Below are positions 18,507-25,662 of a stretch of 64,000 nucleotides of DNA, in pieces; positions within the stretch are counted from its first letter, which is position 1, and every line of letters starts with the position of its first letter. Where the stretch lies: positions 62,001 to 126,000 of the forward strand of contig JAEZYU010000064.1 of NCBI GenBank assembly GCA_023418915.1, given 5' to 3'. The notes under the pieces were generated by a model. It was given only the letters and a program-made list of their open reading frames with translations. It did not search any database and was not told the DNA's origin. Position numbers and translations under genes: made by a program. The stretch comes from Bacillota bacterium (GTDB lineage Bacteria > Bacillota > Clostridia > Acetivibrionales > DTU013).

Positions 18507-18966
18507 ATTTATATACCTTCTTCAGCAGCCTGTATGGCCTTCTTAGTATGCGGAATGCAGGCAGTCTCAGCCACCATATGAACGAAAGCGTTTTCCAGAG
18601 GATATTGGAAGGTGATATTTGCCTGTTGCCTCTCCAGAGGTTGGAAACCACAGCGATAAGCTGGTGCGGGTAAACCGGGCCTTCGATCCAGTATTGGGCG
18701 TCGCCTGCTATATAAAAGCAATCCCTCTTTTTATGTATGAGCCTGTGAAGAATATACAGCCCGTTCGTTCTTCGGATCAACGTGATCTGACCGAAGCGAA
18801 GACTGTCAAAATCTGTGGCCGACAGCTCGACACTGTCGATATCTTCTCTGAGAAAGGGCATCATGCTGTCTCCTGTGACAGTGATGCGAACCTTTTGATT
18901 ATTATCTAGCAGCTCTTTTATTGCGGGGAATAGTTCTTCCGACTTAATTGTCCTTAAATTATGCAT
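18490..18966 (-). CDS. S24/S26-family signal-peptidase-like protein, SPase IB type
   Basis: 158-residue protein with VTGDSMMPFLREDID (candidate nucleophile Ser34) and YILHRLI (His74), then IAGDAQYW. In type IB (ER-like/SipW) signal peptidases the general base is His in such an HR motif rather than Lys, so this looks like that subgroup. No N-terminal membrane anchor; hydrophobic and basic residues near the C-terminus (LWKTLSFIWWLRL, then an Arg/Lys tail) may hold it at the membrane. ATG 18966 overlaps the upstream kinase gene by 13 nt; a longer frame reaching 19005 lacks a good start. Best candidate in the operon for processing the precursor peptide. Confidence 0.78.
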   Translation of the reverse strand: MHNLRTIKSEELFPAIKELLDNNQKVRITVTGDSMMPFLREDIDSVELSATDFDSLRFGQITLIRRTNGLYILHRLIHKKRDCFYIAGDAQYWIEGPVYPHQLIAVVSNLWRGNRQISPSNILWKTLSFIWWLRLPAFRILRRPYRLLKKVYKYVRKK

Positions 18967-19805
18967 TGCCGCACCAGCTCCGTTGCCTTCCGATCTGCCT
19001 TGCATTTCAACTGATAAACAGGTATCGACCTGAATATTTTATCGGCATTTTCGAGAGCTTTGTCCATAAGGACAGGATTGTAATACGGCAAAAATAACCG
19101 CGGAAGAAGCAGAGGGATCGCCCCATCGTTGGAAAGACTGCGAATGGAGTTTTGCTCCGACCGTTCGAGTATGACCACAGCCGATAGCGGTGCACTTGAG
19201 TTGGAGGATTTCCTGCCGGCGCCGTTCCACGGCGTGCCATATATTACTGTGCTGCCGTTATGGTACCGCAGAGCAGGGCAGTCATCGTTGATGATGGAAG
19301 CCTGATGGTATTTAACCCACATTGCAGCATGAGTAGACTTTCCCGTACCTGACGGGGCAGTGAATGCGATCCCCTTACCGCAATGATCAACCGATGATGC
19401 ATGCAGTATAATACCGTCTGCAAGTATCATTTTATTGCTGATGATAAAATTACCCAGATATTCGCAGAATACGTCATGGAAATGCCTGTCCTCTTTACGA
19501 TAGATCATGGTGATATGCGACCAGCTGCTGTCAGCTTCAATAATGTATTCCAGCCTTTCTGAAGCCTTAAGGTATATGTATACGACGGTTTTACCATCGA
19601 TGTATTCGGTATCAAGTATGATACTATCCTGGTTACTAAAAGTGGCAGAATATTTCCGGGCAGGAAAATGACCGGATGCTTGAAACGTTATTTCAATATC
19701 CGGTTCATCACTATAAACAGATCCAAAAGGTCTCATTCTTTTGAACCTGTTACTTTGTTCATTTGTAATTTTCCACTTAAGTCCTGCTATCTCATAATGC
19801 AGCAT
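18954..19805 (-). CDS. HPr kinase-like P-loop protein (HprK-related, peptide-modification type)
   Basis: 283 residues. The C-terminal half carries GIAFTAPSGTGKSTHAAMW, the HPrK-type Walker A (about residues 147-160), then INDDCPALRYHNG, in which the DD corresponds to the acidic catalytic/metal region, and YGTPWNGAGR. The N-terminal 130 residues lack the canonical HPrK/P N-domain. HprK-like proteins in RiPP loci phosphorylate peptide Ser residues (known for paeninodin-type lasso peptides) and occur with PqqD-like proteins and PF14907 nucleotidyltransferases. It lies 41 nt downstream of the precursor gene, so a modification or tailoring role is inferred. Not the carbon-catabolite HprK. Confidence 0.78.
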   Translation of the reverse strand: MLHYEIAGLKWKITNEQSNRFKRMRPFGSVYSDEPDIEITFQASGHFPARKYSATFSNQDSIILDTEYIDGKTVVYIYLKASERLEYIIEADSSWSHITMIYRKEDRHFHDVFCEYLGNFIISNKMILADGIILHASSVDHCGKGIAFTAPSGTGKSTHAAMWVKYHQASIINDDCPALRYHNGSTVIYGTPWNGAGRKSSNSSAPLSAVVILERSEQNSIRSLSNDGAIPLLLPRLFLPYYNPVLMDKALENADKIFRSIPVYQLKCKADRKATELVRQCII

Positions 19806-19846
19806 TTATCTCTTGTGCCTCCGTTAAAATAGAGGTTTACCTGCTA

Positions 19847-20062
19847 CTAACAGAAAATGAATACGGGACCCTTTTTTAAGCAGTCGCATACGATCCAGAT
19901 CGGAACAGCCTTCCAGCAGACAAGTGCATAGTAAGAGCTCTTGTTACTTCCGCCGCCTCCGGTTCCACAGCAACCGCCTCCGCCTGTGCCGGAATGGCAA
20001 GCCAGACGCTCTTCGGGCTTTAACTCGATAAATTCTATCGTAGGCTTGGAATAAGATTTCAT
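19847..20062 (-). CDS. Cys/Gly-rich RiPP precursor peptide candidate
   Basis: 71-residue peptide with a very strong ribosome binding site (AAGGAGG, 6 nt before ATG). Residues 1-21 look like a radical-SAM RiPP leader, with a YSKPTIEFIEL stretch ending in PEERLA. A probable core of about 50 residues follows. It has seven Cys (22, 31, 32, 49, 59, 61, 71) and two GTGGGG blocks around a Cys-Cys pair, then a Ser/Tyr/Trp-rich hydrophobic segment ending in Cys. It lies between the radical SAM enzyme (40 nt upstream) and the HPrK-like gene on the same strand. I do not recognise the family; sactipeptide-, ranthipeptide- or cyclophane-type chemistry are all possible. Confidence 0.8.
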   Translation of the reverse strand: MKSYSKPTIEFIELKPEERLACHSGTGGGGCCGTGGGGSNKSSYYALVCWKAVPIWIVCDCLKKGPVFIFC

Positions 20063-20102
20063 TTTCTACCTCCTTGCATACAGTTTTGACCTTTATGTAA
20101 AA

Positions 20103-21227
20103 TCAAATTGTGTCCTTAGCATTCAATCTTTCTTTAGTTAAGAGAGCCAATTCGCACAAATACTGTGCAGGTCTGTCGTAATGGCCTGTCTCTGTCATCA
20201 GCTTGGCGGGACATACCTGACATACGTCTCTAATGCTGCATTTTTCACATTCAATACAAACAGGTATATCAGCGCAGCCGTCACACATTTTTTTCCATGC
20301 ATCCACAAAATCCGTATCTAGCAGATTGATAGAAGGCTCCTGCATAATGCCGCATGGAAGCATCCGTCCGTCCCAGGTGACCCAGAAGCTGCTGCTCCCG
20401 GCCTTGCAGGTGAATGCACTTCTGTTTGTTGAGTGCCCGGGATCAAGCTTTTTCATATCCTTTATGATCCCTTCTACGCAATCTAATGTCTGCTTTGGCA
20501 GCTCACCGACCGAATAAGTCTGTCTAAGCCTGACTATGGCAGAATAGTATACCTTCAAAAACTCCACCATATCTTCAGGGCTCAGTCTGCATCTGTCCGA
20601 AGCGCCGCATGCCATCTGTGGGTAAAGGTAATCAACCAGGCTGAGAGGAAGCCCGCGCTTGTACGAAAATTCTGCAAGCTGCTCCATATCGTTCATGTTG
20701 TCATATGTAACTGTCATTTTGAGCTCAACGTTTATACACTCGGCCAGCAGCATGTCGACTGCTTTTATGGTGCGTTCATAACCGGCGGCATTTCCGCACA
20801 GCTTTTCATAAGTATCTGCCGAGGCTCCGTAAAGAGTGATCTCCATTGAGGTAGGAGGAATCCTGCCGAGCCATTTAGCTTTTGTTTCGTCAATCAATGA
20901 CCCATTTGTATAAAGAGTTATTTTAAATCCCATTCGGGAAAGGCTTTCGTATATTTTTTCAATATCGCTGCGAAGAAATATCTCTCCGCCTGTAAGTACG
21001 ACATTTAGCATCCCGGCATCCCGGGCATCTTCAGCGAGCTTTATCCATTGGTCTGTACTGAGCTCTCTGTCAGCAACACATCTATCTTCACTCTGGTTAT
21101 GTATATAGCACATCTTGCAGTTGAAGTTGCATCTGGAGGTCAATTCAAAAGCACCATTTAAAGGTATTTTATTCAAGCCGGCCTGCATAGACAGTTTTTC
21201 TATCAGGAGATCGTAAGCGGTATTCAT
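20103..21227 (-). CDS. radical SAM/SPASM peptide maturase
   Basis: 374 residues. The radical SAM cluster motif CNFNCKMC (Cys33, 37, 40) is followed by NVVLTGGEIFLR (GGE motif) and YTNGSLI. The C-terminal SPASM region holds further Cys: CKAGSSSFWVTWDGRMLPCG, then CIECEKCSIRDVCQVCPA, enough for two auxiliary 4Fe-4S clusters. Such enzymes install C-S or C-C crosslinks in RiPP precursors. The start ATG shares one base with the PqqD-like gene's stop (TAATG), the usual coupling of a recognition protein and its radical SAM partner. The substrate is presumably the Cys/Gly-rich peptide encoded 40 nt downstream. Confidence 0.93.
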   Translation of the reverse strand: MNTAYDLLIEKLSMQAGLNKIPLNGAFELTSRCNFNCKMCYIHNQSEDRCVADRELSTDQWIKLAEDARDAGMLNVVLTGGEIFLRSDIEKIYESLSRMGFKITLYTNGSLIDETKAKWLGRIPPTSMEITLYGASADTYEKLCGNAAGYERTIKAVDMLLAECINVELKMTVTYDNMNDMEQLAEFSYKRGLPLSLVDYLYPQMACGASDRCRLSPEDMVEFLKVYYSAIVRLRQTYSVGELPKQTLDCVEGIIKDMKKLDPGHSTNRSAFTCKAGSSSFWVTWDGRMLPCGIMQEPSINLLDTDFVDAWKKMCDGCADIPVCIECEKCSIRDVCQVCPAKLMTETGHYDRPAQYLCELALLTKERLNAKDTI

Positions 21228-21490
21228 TATTGCAGCAACCCCTTCTCCTGTAATTGATCGACAAATTCCTGAACGTCGGCTCTGGCTGTCTCTTCGTCTA
21301 TTTCATATTCCGACAGTAATGATGCAATGAGGTTATCTATATCTGCACCTTCTGTAAGCCTTTTCCATAGAAATGCTCCTGTTTCGTTCAGATTCATCAG
21401 GCCGTTAAACTCTACAACCATCTCTGCTACAGGGACAATGATCCAGGAACCGGCAATTTCCCGAAGGATCAGATTGTCTTTAATTTTCAT
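21227..21490 (-). CDS. PqqD-like RiPP recognition element
   Basis: 87-residue winged-helix peptide chaperone. PqqD features: LILREIAGSWIIVPVAEMVV near the N-terminus, FNGLMNLNETGAFLWKRL (the conserved N-x-T-x-x-x-(I/L)-W block) and a C-terminal YEIDEETARADVQEFVDQL helix. It should bind the precursor's leader and present it to the radical SAM enzyme. I chose ATG 21490 (GGGGG upstream), not the frame start at 21526, because the operon's promoter places transcription start near 21525. First gene of the minus-strand operon and coupled to the maturase by TAATG. Confidence 0.88.
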   Translation of the reverse strand: MKIKDNLILREIAGSWIIVPVAEMVVEFNGLMNLNETGAFLWKRLTEGADIDNLIASLLSEYEIDEETARADVQEFVDQLQEKGLLQ

Positions 21491-21531
21491 TTGTACCCCC
21501 GTACTAGCAAATAATAGAAATAACAATAAGA

Positions 21532-21560
21532 ATTATAAATCATTCAGCCATAAATTTCAA
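21532..21560 (-). promoter_or_regulatory. sigma-A promoter of the RiPP-like operon
   Basis: On the minus strand, TTGAAA (21560-21555), a 17-nt spacer and TATAAT (21537-21532). Transcription would start near 21525, about 35 nt before the PqqD-like ATG. A divergent promoter lies 62 nt away on the other strand. Confidence 0.7.
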
Positions 21561-21622
21561 CTAAAATATACATAATTAATACTAAAAAATAATAACAAAG
21601 GTTTTGTTTCGTTGGTAATGTC

Positions 21623-21651
21623 TTGACAATATTCGACAGTGCTAATAATAT
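21623..21651 (+). promoter_or_regulatory. sigma-A promoter of the O-antigen ligase/TPR gene
   Basis: TTGACA (21623-21628), 17-nt spacer, TAATAT (21646-21651). It lies inside the 5' extension of the open frame, which shows that translation begins downstream at ATG 21719. Divergent from the RiPP-like operon promoter, so a regulator binding between them could control both. Confidence 0.75.
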
Positions 21652-21718
21652 ATTGTTTGTATTGCGGTTTTACATAAAAATACCATTATTTTTACGATTT
21701 CTGTATGGGAAGGTCAAT

Positions 21719-23953
21719 ATGAAAAAAATTGTTGTTGCCGGGATGATAATACTTATATCAATATCGCCTTTATTCAGAGGTCTGTTTTTTGATTATGAGA
21801 CATATGGATTTTTAGCAGGCCTGGCATTGTTGTCGATTATTTATTTCTTCATTAAAATTGCAAAGCATGAACCGGTTCGCATAAATAAGCTGTATTTGTT
21901 GGCTGGAGTGCTGCTGCTTGCTGCTGTTTGCTTCAGCTTTGCTGGTGCGCTGAACCGCAGGGAGACTATTGAGGCACTGTTTTTGTATCTGGAGCTGCTG
22001 ATTGTATTTATAGTATTGTATGACTTCTTTTATAATATGAAGAAGCAGTTTATACAGGCAATTATGCCTCCTGTACTGATGAGCGGCGTAGTTGCGGCAT
22101 TTGTAGGGATGATGGCACTGACCGGAAGGTTTAACGTCTGGCAGGTAACTGTAGCAAACAATAGAGTTGGATCGACCTTTCAATACTCAAATACAGCGTC
22201 AGTTTACTTTTTAATATGCTTTATGTTTGCAGTTACGCTGGCAAATCTCTATAAAGAGTGTGCCGTCAGGTCGATCATGACCGGGCTTGGTGCTGTTACT
22301 CTTTTTGCCTTCATTATGACTGGCTCAAGGGGCGGTTTCCTTACCGGTATTGTGATGCTGCTCGTTATGATCGTGATACAGCCGAATGGCATGAGGCTCA
22401 GAACATTGGCAGGAATGTTTTGTTCAGCAGCGGGAGTCTTTACAGTGATGAAGCGTTTCAATGAAGCTGTTGCAGCACACGATAATTTTGAAGCTGCTAA
22501 ATGGATAATAGCATCATTTGTAATTGCGTCAGCGATATACTATATCATAGCTTCAATAATGAAAATGACAGTAGAAAGGCTTCGATTCAGCGTACCGAAA
22601 TGGACTGGGCTGGTTTTGGCGGCGTCAGCGGTCATGTTGGTGGTTATTGTTATTTTGTTCAGAGAAAGATTTGTTCAGATCCTTCCTGAAGTAATGGCCA
22701 GCAGACTTGAGAGGCTTTTGAGCAATGGGCTGCAGGAGAAAAACGTTCTGTTCCGGCTGGAATTTGATAAGGATGCGTTGAAGCTTATTTCACAGTACTG
22801 GCTTACCGGATTGGGCGGTAATGGGTGGAAGGCTCTGTATCAAAGCGTACAGGATTTCTTTTATACTGCGGCATATGTACATAATAATTATTTTCAGGTG
22901 TTTGTTGATCACGGAATACTTGGTTTCATTTCGTATACTATATTGGTGGTTATAACAGCAGCAAGCCTTATATATTCATACCTCAAGGCAGGGGACAGGT
23001 TGCTGAAGACCTGTGTTGCCGGTTTGTTCTGTGGTTTTATCGCTCTTGCGGTGCATTCGGCTGCTGATTTCGACCTGTCGTTTATTTCGCTGATCCTGCT
23101 GTTCTGGGTCATGTTTGCAGCAGCAGCTGTTGATCCTCCGAAGTCAAGTGATAGCGGTGATTCCGATGGAAGATCCGGCAGGCTTGTCGATTTATTTGGG
23201 TTTGCACAAAAGGGAAGATGGAAAACCGAGATATCAGGAAATGTTGGCAAATTGGCCATGGTTGCCGTGTGCTCTTTGCTGTTTTCGATGTATGCTCTAT
23301 ATTTTACTGCGGCATATAACAGTCAGGCGGCATTGGATTTTATGCAAAAGAGAGATTATAAGGATGCGATGGCCTATTATGAGGAGGCGAACAGGCTCGA
23401 TCCTGCAAATACTTCATATATATTCGAGCTGGCTAAGATATATCATTATTATGGAAGGAAAAGTGCAGACAGCGAGATTGCTGCTATTTGGCTGGATAAA
23501 GCCCGCAATGCCGGAGAACTAAGTGTAAGAGGGAATGCAAACTATCCTGCGTATATGAATACGCTTGTGCGAATATACCTCGATTCAGATATGCCTCTTG
23601 AGGCGCTGGATTTGGCCGGCAGGCTGGTTGAGTGTCAGAAGTATAATGCAGAGGTATATGAACTTCTTTCCCGGAGCTATATTGATGCTGCTCGGTATTA
23701 CTATGACAGTGGTGACGGTGGTGACATGGGTAATGGTGACAGTGGTGACGGTGGTGACAGGGGTGACAGGGGTAAGGCAAAGGAGCTGCTTGAACTCTGC
23801 GTTAGGATCGATAATGATCCTTATCTGCGCCGGTCCGTTATTGACAGACCAGATGAGGTGGGTTCTGAGGAGGTTCTGGAGAGCTACAGGCACAGTGACG
23901 AATTGGCCGGGTATTTAAAGGAAGCAGAAGATATTTTGCAAAATTTAGAATAA
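21719..23953 (+). CDS. O-antigen ligase-like membrane protein with C-terminal TPR domain
   Basis: 744 residues from ATG 21719 (GGGAAGG 6 nt upstream). About the first 490 residues form a polytopic Wzy/WaaL-like domain, with ANNRVGSTFQYSNTASVYFL, a MTGSRGGFLTGIVML segment and an extracytoplasmic loop with WLTGLGGNGWKALYQ and AYVHNNYFQVFVDHGILGF, the usual ligase-type HN motif. After a last membrane segment, residues from about 560 contain TPR-like repeats (for example YYEEANRLDPANTSYIFELA). A Gly/Asp-rich microrepeat interrupts the tail near residues 664-685. Such proteins polymerise or ligate surface glycans. It stands alone behind its own promoter, divergent from the RiPP-like operon. Confidence 0.83.
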   Translation: MKKIVVAGMIILISISPLFRGLFFDYETYGFLAGLALLSIIYFFIKIAKHEPVRINKLYLLAGVLLLAAVCFSFAGALNRRETIEALFLYLELLIVFIVLYDFFYNMKKQFIQAIMPPVLMSGVVAAFVGMMALTGRFNVWQVTVANNRVGSTFQYSNTASVYFLICFMFAVTLANLYKECAVRSIMTGLGAVTLFAFIMTGSRGGFLTGIVMLLVMIVIQPNGMRLRTLAGMFCSAAGVFTVMKRFNEAVAAHDNFEAAKWIIASFVIASAIYYIIASIMKMTVERLRFSVPKWTGLVLAASAVMLVVIVILFRERFVQILPEVMASRLERLLSNGLQEKNVLFRLEFDKDALKLISQYWLTGLGGNGWKALYQSVQDFFYTAAYVHNNYFQVFVDHGILGFISYTILVVITAASLIYSYLKAGDRLLKTCVAGLFCGFIALAVHSAADFDLSFISLILLFWVMFAAAAVDPPKSSDSGDSDGRSGRLVDLFGFAQKGRWKTEISGNVGKLAMVAVCSLLFSMYALYFTAAYNSQAALDFMQKRDYKDAMAYYEEANRLDPANTSYIFELAKIYHYYGRKSADSEIAAIWLDKARNAGELSVRGNANYPAYMNTLVRIYLDSDMPLEALDLAGRLVECQKYNAEVYELLSRSYIDAARYYYDSGDGGDMGNGDSGDGGDRGDRGKAKELLELCVRIDNDPYLRRSVIDRPDEVGSEEVLESYRHSDELAGYLKEAEDILQNLE
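23707..23772 (+). repeat. GGTGAC-type microsatellite inside the ligase gene
   Basis: About seven imperfect 9-nt units built on GGTGACRGT encode a Ser/Gly/Asp-rich stretch within the TPR region. Because the units are multiples of 3 nt, copy-number changes would keep the frame. Confidence 0.8.
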
Positions 23954-23968
23954 TTAATAAAAATGTTG

Positions 23969-23997
23969 TTGCAAAAATCTTACAGCTTATATATAAT
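23969..23997 (+). promoter_or_regulatory. sigma-A promoter of the LPDTG surface protein
   Basis: TTGCAA (23969-23974), 17-nt spacer, TATAAT (23992-23997). Predicted transcription start is near 24004, which fits the ATG at 24026. Confidence 0.7.
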
Positions 23998-24025
23998 TAT
24001 GAGTGTTATAAAGGGGGAAATAAAA

Positions 24026-24412
24026 ATGAAGAAGTTCTTAAGCTTGTTACTTACTTTGACAATTATTTTATCTGCTGCCGGCATGTGCTTTGCAGCTACC
24101 GAAGATAAAGATGAAGGTACCGATGGTAAGGTGGTCGATATTCCGGATAAGGAAGTACCGGGCGCACCAAACGTAGACACTGCTGTTTACGCTGAGCAGA
24201 CAACTACGATTGAAGATGAAGATATTGCTGCAGGTGAGTCGAAGACTTCGACTGACGTAGTTGATATCGGAGAAGAGGAAGTTCCGAAGGCTGGTTCACT
24301 TCCTGATACCGGCGGTATTCCGGCAGAAGTTTTTTATGCGGCAGGCGGGCTGTTAATAGTGGCTGCGTTGATCCTTACATTTGCGAGAAAGAAAGCGACA
24401 TCAAAAAACTAA
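24026..24412 (+). CDS. small LPDTG cell-wall-anchored protein
   Basis: 128-residue secreted protein: signal peptide MKKFLSLLLTLTIILSAAGM ending near CFAATED, an acidic mature part, then the sorting signal SLPDTGGIPAEVFYAAGG (LPDTG about residue 92), a hydrophobic segment and a basic RKKATSKN tail. The mature part has two similar blocks, VVDIPDKEVPGAP and VVDIGEEEVPKAG, suggesting an internal duplication. ATG 24026 follows AAGGGGG; the frame extension upstream overlaps the promoter. A sortase gene follows after 322 nt and probably anchors it. With its mature region of only about 70 residues it may be a spacer or scaffold protein rather than an enzyme. Confidence 0.88.
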   Translation: MKKFLSLLLTLTIILSAAGMCFAATEDKDEGTDGKVVDIPDKEVPGAPNVDTAVYAEQTTTIEDEDIAAGESKTSTDVVDIGEEEVPKAGSLPDTGGIPAEVFYAAGGLLIVAALILTFARKKATSKN

Positions 24413-24541
24413 GCGGAATCGAAGCAGGATGCAGGCTGCATGATATGTGATACATAATTCTTTATTGATGCTTGAATATGCTCATAGGTGCATTAATGAT
24501 GCCTTTACGATGTTTTATTTGAGATTTGCAGATGCTTTATA

Positions 24542-24595
24542 GAAGTTTCAAGGAAGTTTCATAGGAGTTTCATAGGAGTTTCATAGAAGCTTCAT
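24542..24595 (+). repeat. 11-bp tandem repeat, about five copies
   Basis: Units close to AGGAGTTTCAT repeat head to tail; the two central copies are identical and the outer ones carry one or two changes or an indel. Noncoding, just upstream of a terminator. Confidence 0.85.
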
Positions 24596-24621
24596 GCACG
24601 GCATATTGATATTGAAAGTAT

Positions 24622-24656
24622 AAAAGGATTCCTGATCTAATCGGGCATCCTTTTTT
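24622..24656 (+). terminator. rho-independent terminator upstream of the sortase gene
   Basis: A 14-bp stem with two mismatches or wobbles (24623-24636 and 24640-24653), 3-nt loop, followed by a T run. Ends the LPDTG-protein transcript before the sortase promoter. Confidence 0.85.
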
Positions 24657-24682
24657 ATTGAATTGTGTACCTGCTGTTATTG

Positions 24683-24710
24683 TTGCCAGTTGTGTATTAC
24701 AATGTATATT
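24683..24710 (+). promoter_or_regulatory. sigma-A promoter of the sortase gene
   Basis: TTGCCA (24683-24688), 16-nt spacer, TATATT (24705-24710). Predicted start is near 24717, which fits ATG 24735 and rules out the longer frame. Confidence 0.55.
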
Positions 24711-24734
24711 GAGTGTTATTTTTGCGAGGTGCAT

Positions 24735-25610
24735 ATGAAAAAGCTTTCCATGATTTTAAAAAAGCTACCTATAATACTAAAAAAGCTACCCATGATTAAG
24801 CAAAAGCTACCCATGATTTTAATAATAATAGGTGCGCTTATAGCGGCAATCCCTATTGCAGGCCAGCTCTACGCTAAATATCAGGAAGACAGGATGTTGG
24901 AGGAGTGGCTCAACAGTATTGATGCAGGTGAACTGGAGGATACTGCTTTGCTAGACCCGGAAGCGGCTTATTCACAGCTGCAGGATGCCTTTGGCTCTGA
25001 AGGAGCTGCCGGCGGGGATGCCGGTGCTAGTTTGGGAGACGGTGCCGGAGAAGGTTCGGGCTCGAATGAATCAGGCAATGCAGGCGGAGCCGGCTCGAAT
25101 GCAAGCGGCGGCGGGCAAGGCGCTGGATCGGATCAAACCGGCGGGACTAGTGGTGCGTCGGGCAGCGGGTCATCATCAGGCTCCGGCATCTCGGACCAAA
25201 AGGTACTTGGGATCATACAGATCAAGAAAATAAAGGTGAAGGAGCCTATTGTCGAAGGTGTCAGCAAGGCGAATCTGCGGGCAGGCATAGGACACATACC
25301 GGGGACGGCTGCTTTGGGGCAGAACGGCAATTGTGCGCTTGCCGGGCACAGGAACTATGCGTTCAAGAAGTTTTTCAGAAGGCTTGATGAGCTTGAGGCC
25401 GGGGATGAGATCATAATAACCACGAAGAAGGAAGACCTCAAATATACGGTCACAGGCAAGATTGTCGTTACGCCGGATGATGTTTCGGTGCTTGCAGGCA
25501 ACAGTGAAGACAACATCATTTCATTGATTACCTGCACACCGGTTTATGTAGCATCCCACAGACTTATCGTCACTGCAGAGCTGACCGACAGAGTACTAAG
25601 GGAGCCATAG
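24735..25610 (+). CDS. class D-like sortase with long Gly/Ser linker
   Basis: Transpeptidase that cleaves LPXTG-type signals and attaches proteins to the wall. One N-terminal membrane segment (MILIIIGALIAAIPIAGQLY) is preceded by a cytoplasmic stretch of repeated KLPMI-like units. Residues about 90-155 form a Gly/Ser/Ala-rich, low-complexity linker. The catalytic domain follows, with CALAGHRNYAFKKFF (His near 205), IISLITCTPVYVASHRLIV (Cys near 267, Arg near 276). 291 residues from ATG 24735 with GAGGT just upstream. The TLxTC-like motif with R about nine residues later fits class D, but the class is assigned by eye. The substrate is presumably the LPDTG protein encoded just upstream. Confidence 0.88.
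   Translation: MKKLSMILKKLPIILKKLPMIKQKLPMILIIIGALIAAIPIAGQLYAKYQEDRMLEEWLNSIDAGELEDTALLDPEAAYSQLQDAFGSEGAAGGDAGASLGDGAGEGSGSNESGNAGGAGSNASGGGQGAGSDQTGGTSGASGSGSSSGSGISDQKVLGIIQIKKIKVKEPIVEGVSKANLRAGIGHIPGTAALGQNGNCALAGHRNYAFKKFFRRLDELEAGDEIIITTKKEDLKYTVTGKIVVTPDDVSVLAGNSEDNIISLITCTPVYVASHRLIVTAELTDRVLREP
24738..24824 (+). repeat. tandem repeat encoding the KLPMI-like N-terminus of the sortase
   Basis: Four related units of about 21-24 nt, each carrying AAAAGCT followed by a CCCATGATT-like end, encode KKLSMIL, KKLPIIL, KKLPMIK and QKLPMIL. They form the basic cytoplasmic tail before the membrane segment. Confidence 0.75.
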
Positions 25611-25662
25611 GGGACAGGGGACGAGGACGGGGAACGAGGGCAGGTGGACAGGGGCAGCGGGT

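Larger units (their letters stand above)
24413..24734 (+). other. intergenic region between the LPDTG protein and its sortase
   Basis: Holds no credible gene. It contains a five-unit 11-bp tandem repeat (24542-24595), a terminator hairpin (24622-24656) and a promoter (24683-24710). The first about 120 nt show nothing recognisable. Confidence 0.7.

Noticed and set aside
17662..18546. 294-codon plus-strand ORF opposite the ABC exporter
   Set aside because: It is the antisense of a clearly coding gene with Walker motifs; no ribosome binding site or recognisable product.
23484..23893. Cys/His- or Thr/Val-rich minus-strand ORFs across the ligase microsatellite
   Set aside because: Their odd composition is only the reverse reading of the GGTGAC repeat.
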